DNA of 20,983 nucleotides from Chara braunii. Its lineage: Eukaryota > Streptophyta > Charophyceae > Charales > Characeae. Position 1 is the stretch's first letter; each line of letters starts with the position of its first letter. Position numbers and translations under genes: made by a program. Positions 16,579 through 20,983 of the stretch are shown here, in pieces. The stretch is from positions 1,810,593-1,831,575 of the forward strand of contig BFEA01000209.1 of assembly GCA_003427395.1 (NCBI GenBank). Direction: 5' to 3'. The notes below the pieces were generated by a model. The model saw only the letters and a program-made list of their open reading frames with translations, was not told the DNA's origin and did no database searches.

Positions 16579-17136
16579 ATGTCTTCCTCCCCACTCCGCA
16601 GTGTAAGCAAAGTAGTTGACATGGCCGGTGATTTCGCTTTCACCCATAGAAGGATGATCGAACAGGCCCATGAGCTGGCACGCAAAAGGGGTGTGCTGTT
16701 CACGTGCATGTCTGCAATGGTGGAGGAGATAAAACGTTTGCAGGGGGAGCTTGACAAAGTGCACATGAGAGAGGGAATGTCGAGAGCAGAGGCTGCATAG
16801 AGTTCTATCGCTGTCCTGCGGGAGGAGGTTCAGCGGTTGGAACATCTGTTGTCTCTATACGAAGGTGGCTCCCAGTATTCTCCCGGGGAACATGATGGTT
16901 TCTTGACTACTGTGCACAGTCCCGGGTGCAGCCAACGTGGTTCCGTCACCAGTGCGACTGTTTCAGTGAGCCCTGCGGGGTGGGACACGTTTCGCCGCAC
17001 ATCCCCTCCCCGTCATGTGGCCACTGCCACCCGCGCTAGATCCCTTGCAGTGGCTGCTCCCATGTCGGCAGACCGCACTGACGGCATAGCCGTTGCTGAG
17101 CAATTGAGGAGGGCCATGTCTATAAATGTAGACTAG
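16579..17136 (+). pseudogene. Coiled-coil protein frame with one internal TAG
   Basis: One frame of 185 codons from ATG 16579 to TAG 17134-17136, broken only by TAG 16798-16800 (context EAA-stop-SSIAVLREE; CAG to TAG is the simplest origin). Heptad-like helices: RRMIEQAHELARKRG, MVEEIKRLQGELDKVHMRE, and after the stop SSIAVLREEVQRLEHLL. The tail is Ser/Thr/Arg-rich. A good splice acceptor (CTCTCATTCTTGCAG, ending 16568) lies just upstream, so this may be an exon of the same transcription unit as 15940-16389. I recognise no family. Confidence 0.4.
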
Positions 17137-18016
17137 GCAAGAATATGGAGGCAGCAACCCCTTATGAGCAGTTGTTACAGTTCAGTCCCCGTAGTCATGG
17201 ACTATTTTTAGTTTCACTCTCTTGTGTCAACATTGTGGCGAGTCTATATGAATGTCGTTTGCATGTGAATGATTTTTTTTTTGGCATAAACGATGGTGCT
17301 ATCCAGAGGAATTGGTGCCGGTGGCGAGTGTGTCATAATGGTGATCATTTGTTTTGAATTTGCATTGTGTTCCCGCTTTCCGGTAATGACGGCGTGACAA
17401 CACTTTGCTTGATTTCAGCAGCAGGTGTTTATTTTTAAATTTTGCACGAGGATGTTTGCTTGTGTCTCTTCTGCCTACTCTCCTTTCAGTGGATGACGGT
17501 TTCACCTTGTGTGGGAATGTAACAGAAAGGGGAAAGCAAAGAATGGAGTGAGATGAATGCGATTGGGCTTATCACTTTTTTTCCTACTCGTGTTTGCTTT
17601 GTGGGATTTGCAACCGCTGTCATAATGGGGAAGACGTCATTTTTTGCAATTTCTTTGTCATGTGTACATTAAAAAGTTTGTAAATTCATGTCATGCTGGA
17701 CTCATTCCTTGCAACAAGACAATCGTCACCATGATCATGTGATGACCTGCACGACAACAGTGATGGATGAAAAATGTCAGGTGAGGAATGGCTCCCACGT
17801 CATTTACTGTTCCCATGGGACACACAAACACGAGCACACATACATGCACCTACACTATATAAAAAAAAAATGAGACAGAGAGAGCTTCTGTCATGTACTT
17901 TCTTTTCAAGTGTTAACTGCTTGGAAAAAAAACACCAGTCACACTCACATTGATGAAGAACCCATCAAAAAGATTGGGGGATTGTTGTCTCCTCACAAGC
18001 ACTGTCGGACACGTTC
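17137..18016. other. Probable 3' flank or UTR, no gene recognised
   Basis: T-rich on the plus strand, with a possible poly(A) signal ATTAAA (17668-17673). Short frames here have no domain. It separates the plus-strand frames from the convergent transposase. Confidence 0.35.

Positions 18017-18070
<54 letters not shown>
18017..18070. repeat. (TG)n microsatellite
   Basis: 54 bp of TG with one TA interruption (18041-18042), immediately downstream of the transposase 3' end. Confidence 0.95.
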
Positions 18071-18071
<1 letters not shown>

Positions 18072-18231
18072 CTCCGACTATGGACCGTGCCTACTGACAT
18101 TCGGCCCAAACACACGAGCTATATGGAGAGTGTGGCGCTAGACATGGCCACGCAGAACCTCGGCTGCATCCTGCCCATGTCGATGGCTAGCGTACAATAT
18201 CGAGCCTTCGCGTCGAAGATCGGTGCCATCA

Positions 18232-18480
18232 TCGCCCATATCTGCGGGCTCTTCTTCGTTGTTGTCATCCATATCCGTGAGCTCTTCTTTGTTAAAGTCG
18301 TCCATATCCGCGGACTCTTCTTCGTTGTCGTCATCCATATTCGCGGCCTCGTTAAAGTCGTCCATATCCGCGGACTCTTCTTCGTTGTCGTCATCCATAT
18401 CCGCGGCCTCTTCTTTGTTGTTGTCGTCCATATCCGCAACCTCTTCTTCTTTGTCGTCGTTGTCCTCTTCCCCACTTTCT
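18232..18480 (-). repeat. Coding minisatellite for an Asp/Glu-rich tail
   Basis: A repeat with a 60-bp higher-order period (18241-18300, 18301-18360, 18361-18420) built of 27- and 33-bp subunits. On the minus strand it encodes units like ADMDDDNEEES. All unit lengths are multiples of three, so the frame stays open to the stop at 18138. Confidence 0.88.
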
Positions 18481-18960
18481 TCCTCACCCCTCCTTCGTAG
18501 GAACTCCTTGTCCATAGGGATACCGACATCGATGATGATGTTGTGCAGAATGCAACATGCAAAGAATTGAAGACACACGTTCGCCATGTTGGCGATGTGT
18601 TTTCGGCTGAAGCACCGCTACATTCCTTTCAACCGACTGAAACACCTCTCGATCGCACTCTGCAAGGCAAAGAACTTGTTGTCAAACGGTATCTCGTCCG
18701 CTGTTCGCTAACTTCCCCCTTACGGTGTCATTAGCCACGACAAGATAGGATACCCTGCATCCCCCAATATCTATCTGCCCATGACAGTACCGTCCACAAA
18801 CACGTTCGTCCTCCGTGTGAATGACTCCTCCCCTCCTCCCCACGCCTGTATAGATCAGACAGTCGGAGCACACGCGAATCATGCACAGATCCGGGAGCGC
18901 AGACAACAACGTCCAAAATGCGCAAGTTCTCATCGCACACGAGCTGTGCAATGATGGAGT

Positions 18961-18982
18961 ACTGCCTGTTCACTGCCTGTTC
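18961..18982. repeat. 11-bp tandem duplication causing a frameshift
   Basis: ACTGCCTGTTC is present twice in a row (18961-18971, 18972-18982). The minus-strand frame that ends FDWNRQ and the one that starts NRQYSIIAQ meet exactly here, so a single copy would make them continuous. Confidence 0.93.
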
Positions 18983-19085
18983 CAATCGAAGTACACCTCC
19001 GCCTCGCTGCCCTGTGCCTTGTCAATGTAGATGTGCGTACATGTGATGCCCAACCTCACGCCCAGCGCGACTTCCTCATCGGAGT

Positions 19086-20404
19086 GGGATGGGGGCCCAG
19101 AAGTGCGAAAAAGGGGGTGTGCCAAGGATTTTAGGAAAGTGGGGGTGGAGTCCCAGGATAGAACTGAGATCTCCTGTGGCAGGTTTCGAGGGTAAAAGTG
19201 CGAAAGGGGTGGGTGCACGCGGCGTTTCAGGTTCCTTGAGCGAATATACCACCTTTCAGACTTAGTGTAAAGAAAGGAATGTTGCAGGTGTCGTGCAGTA
19301 TAAGGCCGATGATCTACGCCGTGTATCCCAGGGACAAGAGTCCCGAAATAATCGTGTTGTTAACAAATCTAGATACTCTTGCATTCTAGAACAGAGTCTC
19401 CCACGATCATTGCTCGTCGTCGATCTCAAGCATGTTTCGTATGCCTTAGGCCCGAGAGATGGGAATTACCATCTCCTTTGGTTTCGCCTTTGTGGTCGAT
19501 CGCGGACCTGATGGACCGGGTGCACACTATGGGTGTCGCGCTATCTGATCAACTGCTGTCGTCGATCGCTACAAACTTCAGAATCGGACGATGAGGGTCT
19601 CAACTGCAGGTTGCGTGCCCGTCGTTCAGACTCCGTTCGGGTTCGACGAACGAACCTCGAGGCTCGGTATTTGCTGTCTCGCTGGCACTGAGAACAAGGG
19701 GTCTGAGGCTAATAGGGAGCGATAGCGTGCCACGGTTCGAGGAAACCCGGGGAGGGGCGCCTACCGTTCGCTGAGGCCAAGGGCAACAGCGCCTGTCACT
19801 CGCTGCGCCCACATCAGAGGTCCTCAGCGGTCGGTAGGGTGATGTGCGTATGTTTGCCAGTCACTACCTTTGCGCGAAGCGAGTTCGAAAACTCTTTTCC
19901 ACTGCGCTGCAAATTTAGAAATAAAATAATCATCATCCCAAAATATTCCATTTCAAGGGTTCTTTTCAGTGCACGGCATATTCAAAAGCGAAATTATTAC
20001 CAATTCAGTGTATTCCGCTTCAATCNGATCCAACATACATCAACGCTTGCCGTCATAACGAACAGCTCTCTCTTCGGTGGACAATGGCAACTGCCATTGT
20101 GCTCAACTGACCAATACTGTTTCACTATGCCCCCATGAATGCTCGGNTTAATAATTGGAAATGTACCCCTTTGCCNCTGAGATGTTCAGAATGAGCCCTC
20201 TTTACTGGTGAGGGCAGGCTGGCAAATTGAGCACTTTCATTTTCCATTCACTCAGTGCAAATGCATCCGGCAACGCGCGTGACCAAGAGCGTCTAATGAG
20301 AGGTCTCCTTTTTTTTTGTTTGTAATTAATACTTATAGTACAAGCAGAAATTATGAAATGGAGCCTCGAGAGACCTCTCTGTACTCGGACTCGAATGCAG
20401 TGGA
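19086..20404. other. No recognised gene
   Basis: AAGTGCGAAA occurs twice (about 19100 and 19194) in G-rich DNA next to the transposase, which may mark rearranged or inserted sequence. The remainder has only short frames without domains and contains Ns at 20026, 20147 and 20176. No terminal inverted repeats of the Harbinger element could be identified. Confidence 0.4.
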
Positions 20405-20862
20405 GTGATCTCATCACCTGCGGAGTGACCCGCTTCACAACCAGGGGTAATGCCTGTGTACTTCTGCAGCGGCAAGCTTGATCTCGTCATCAACCAAGTG
20501 ACCCGCTTCATAACCAGTGGTAATGCCTGTGTACTTCTGCACCAGCGAGCCTGATCTCATCATTAATCAAGTGACCCGCTTCACAACGAGCGGTAAAGCG
20601 TGTGTACTTCCGCAGCAGCGACCCTGATCTCATCATCAATCGAGTGACCCGCTTCATAACGAGCGGTAAAGCCTGTGTACTTCCTTAACAGCGAGCCTGA
20701 TCTCATCATCAATCAAGTGACCCGCTTCCTAACGAGCGGTAAAGCCTGTGTACTTCCGCAGCAGCGGGCCTGATCTCATCATCAATCAAGTGTCCCGCTT
20801 CATAACGAGCGGTAAAACCTGTATACTCCTGCAGCGGCGGACGTGTTCTCATCAACAGCAGG
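20405..20862. repeat. 73-bp minisatellite, six units
   Basis: GTG(A/T)CCCGCTTC starts at 20425, 20498, 20571, 20644, 20717 and 20790, each exactly 73 bp apart. Units share CGAGCGGTAAAGCCTGTGTA and CTGATCTCATCATCAATCAA. A degenerate seventh part follows to about 20900. The unit length is not a multiple of three, so it is not coding. Confidence 0.97.
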
Positions 20863-20983
20863 AGTGCTTCTCATTATCAACGGAGTGTTTCCCATCATCT
20901 GCAGAGCGCGGTCTCACACCAATAAGCCATTTCTACTATCCTTTTCCTCTTGTGTACTACACACAGTCATCGCAAGTGAAACG

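Larger units (their letters stand above)
18138..19085 (-). pseudogene. PIF/Harbinger-type DDE transposase remnant
   Basis: In transposase order on the minus strand: GITCTHIYID (first catalytic region, about 19024-19053), YFDWNRQYSIIAQ, PGSVHDSRVLR with the second catalytic Asp (18878-18880), ILGDAGYPILSWLMTP (about 18724-18770), ERCFSRLKG with the catalytic Glu (18648-18650), ACCILHNIIID, then an acidic tail. These follow the DDE_Tnp_4 signature (GAIDGTH, S.HDSR, GD.GYP..PWL, E..F..LK, CC.LHN). The first Asp is not seen: the expected ID(G/C)TH reads ITCTH. An exact 11-bp tandem duplication (18961-18982) shifts the frame, a second shift lies between about 18790 and 18830, and in-frame stops are TAG 18771-18773, TAA 18720-18722, TAG 18708-18710 and TAG 18618-18620 (where Trp is usual). 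The N-terminal part upstream of the first motif is not recognisable. It is dead as a transposase. Confidence 0.85.

Noticed and set aside
14374-17088. Shared 16-mer CCGCACTGACGGCATA at 14374-14389 and 17073-17088
   Set aside because: The flanks are unrelated; one site is a hairpin in non-coding DNA and the other lies within a coding frame. A single 16-mer match in 21 kb is only mildly unlikely.
20405-20862. CRISPR-like array
   Set aside because: The 73-bp units are contiguous repeats without unique spacers; it is a minisatellite in eukaryotic DNA.

Overview
The window looks like nuclear DNA of a green plant or streptophyte alga. The firmest clue is the first exon of a light-harvesting chlorophyll a/b protein (LHCB) on the minus strand at the left edge (73-228). 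The rest is repeat-rich: an L1-like LINE, a Pol III-headed retroelement, PIF/Harbinger-type transposase remains, a Myb/SANT-like gene of the kind often paired with such transposases, and many foldbacks and minisatellites. From family resemblance I favour a charophyte such as Chara, but that is inference. Single Ns (1800, 20026, 20147, 20176) point to a draft assembly.

Layout. 1-720: LHCB exon 1, its pyrimidine-rich leader and upstream DNA; the intron runs off the edge in an (AG)n tract. 721-979: two homologous tandem foldbacks. 1172-4438: dispersed repeat R1 in two orientations, small terminal-inverted-repeat insertions sharing the 8-mer GGTCCCAC, and a long palindrome. 4439-5649: a 1.18-kb retroelement with three tRNA-like Pol III promoters, a poly(A) tail and exact 15-bp target-site duplications. 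5760-6194: a third R1 copy abutting a LINE 3' tail. 7256-8509: a Myb/SANT-like gene broken by a 197-bp out-of-frame tandem duplication and followed by another LINE 3' tail. 8711-12421: a 5'-truncated LINE with 15-bp target-site duplications and poly(A). 12527-13880: tandem duplications of about 193 and 368 bp. 13881-15939: unassigned DNA. 15940-17136: two plus-strand reading frames, one resembling the C-terminal part of Myb/SANT-like proteins and one coiled-coil. 18138-19085: a decayed Harbinger transposase on the minus strand, convergent with them. 20405-20862: a 73-bp minisatellite.

Only the LHCB exon is likely to belong to a working host gene. Most other coding sequence is transposon-derived and decayed. 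The most unusual objects are the trimeric tRNA-headed retroelement and the pair of foldbacks whose stem differences are compensated. The sharing of one 54-bp 3' tail between the LINE and two short poly(A) insertions is a further point of interest.
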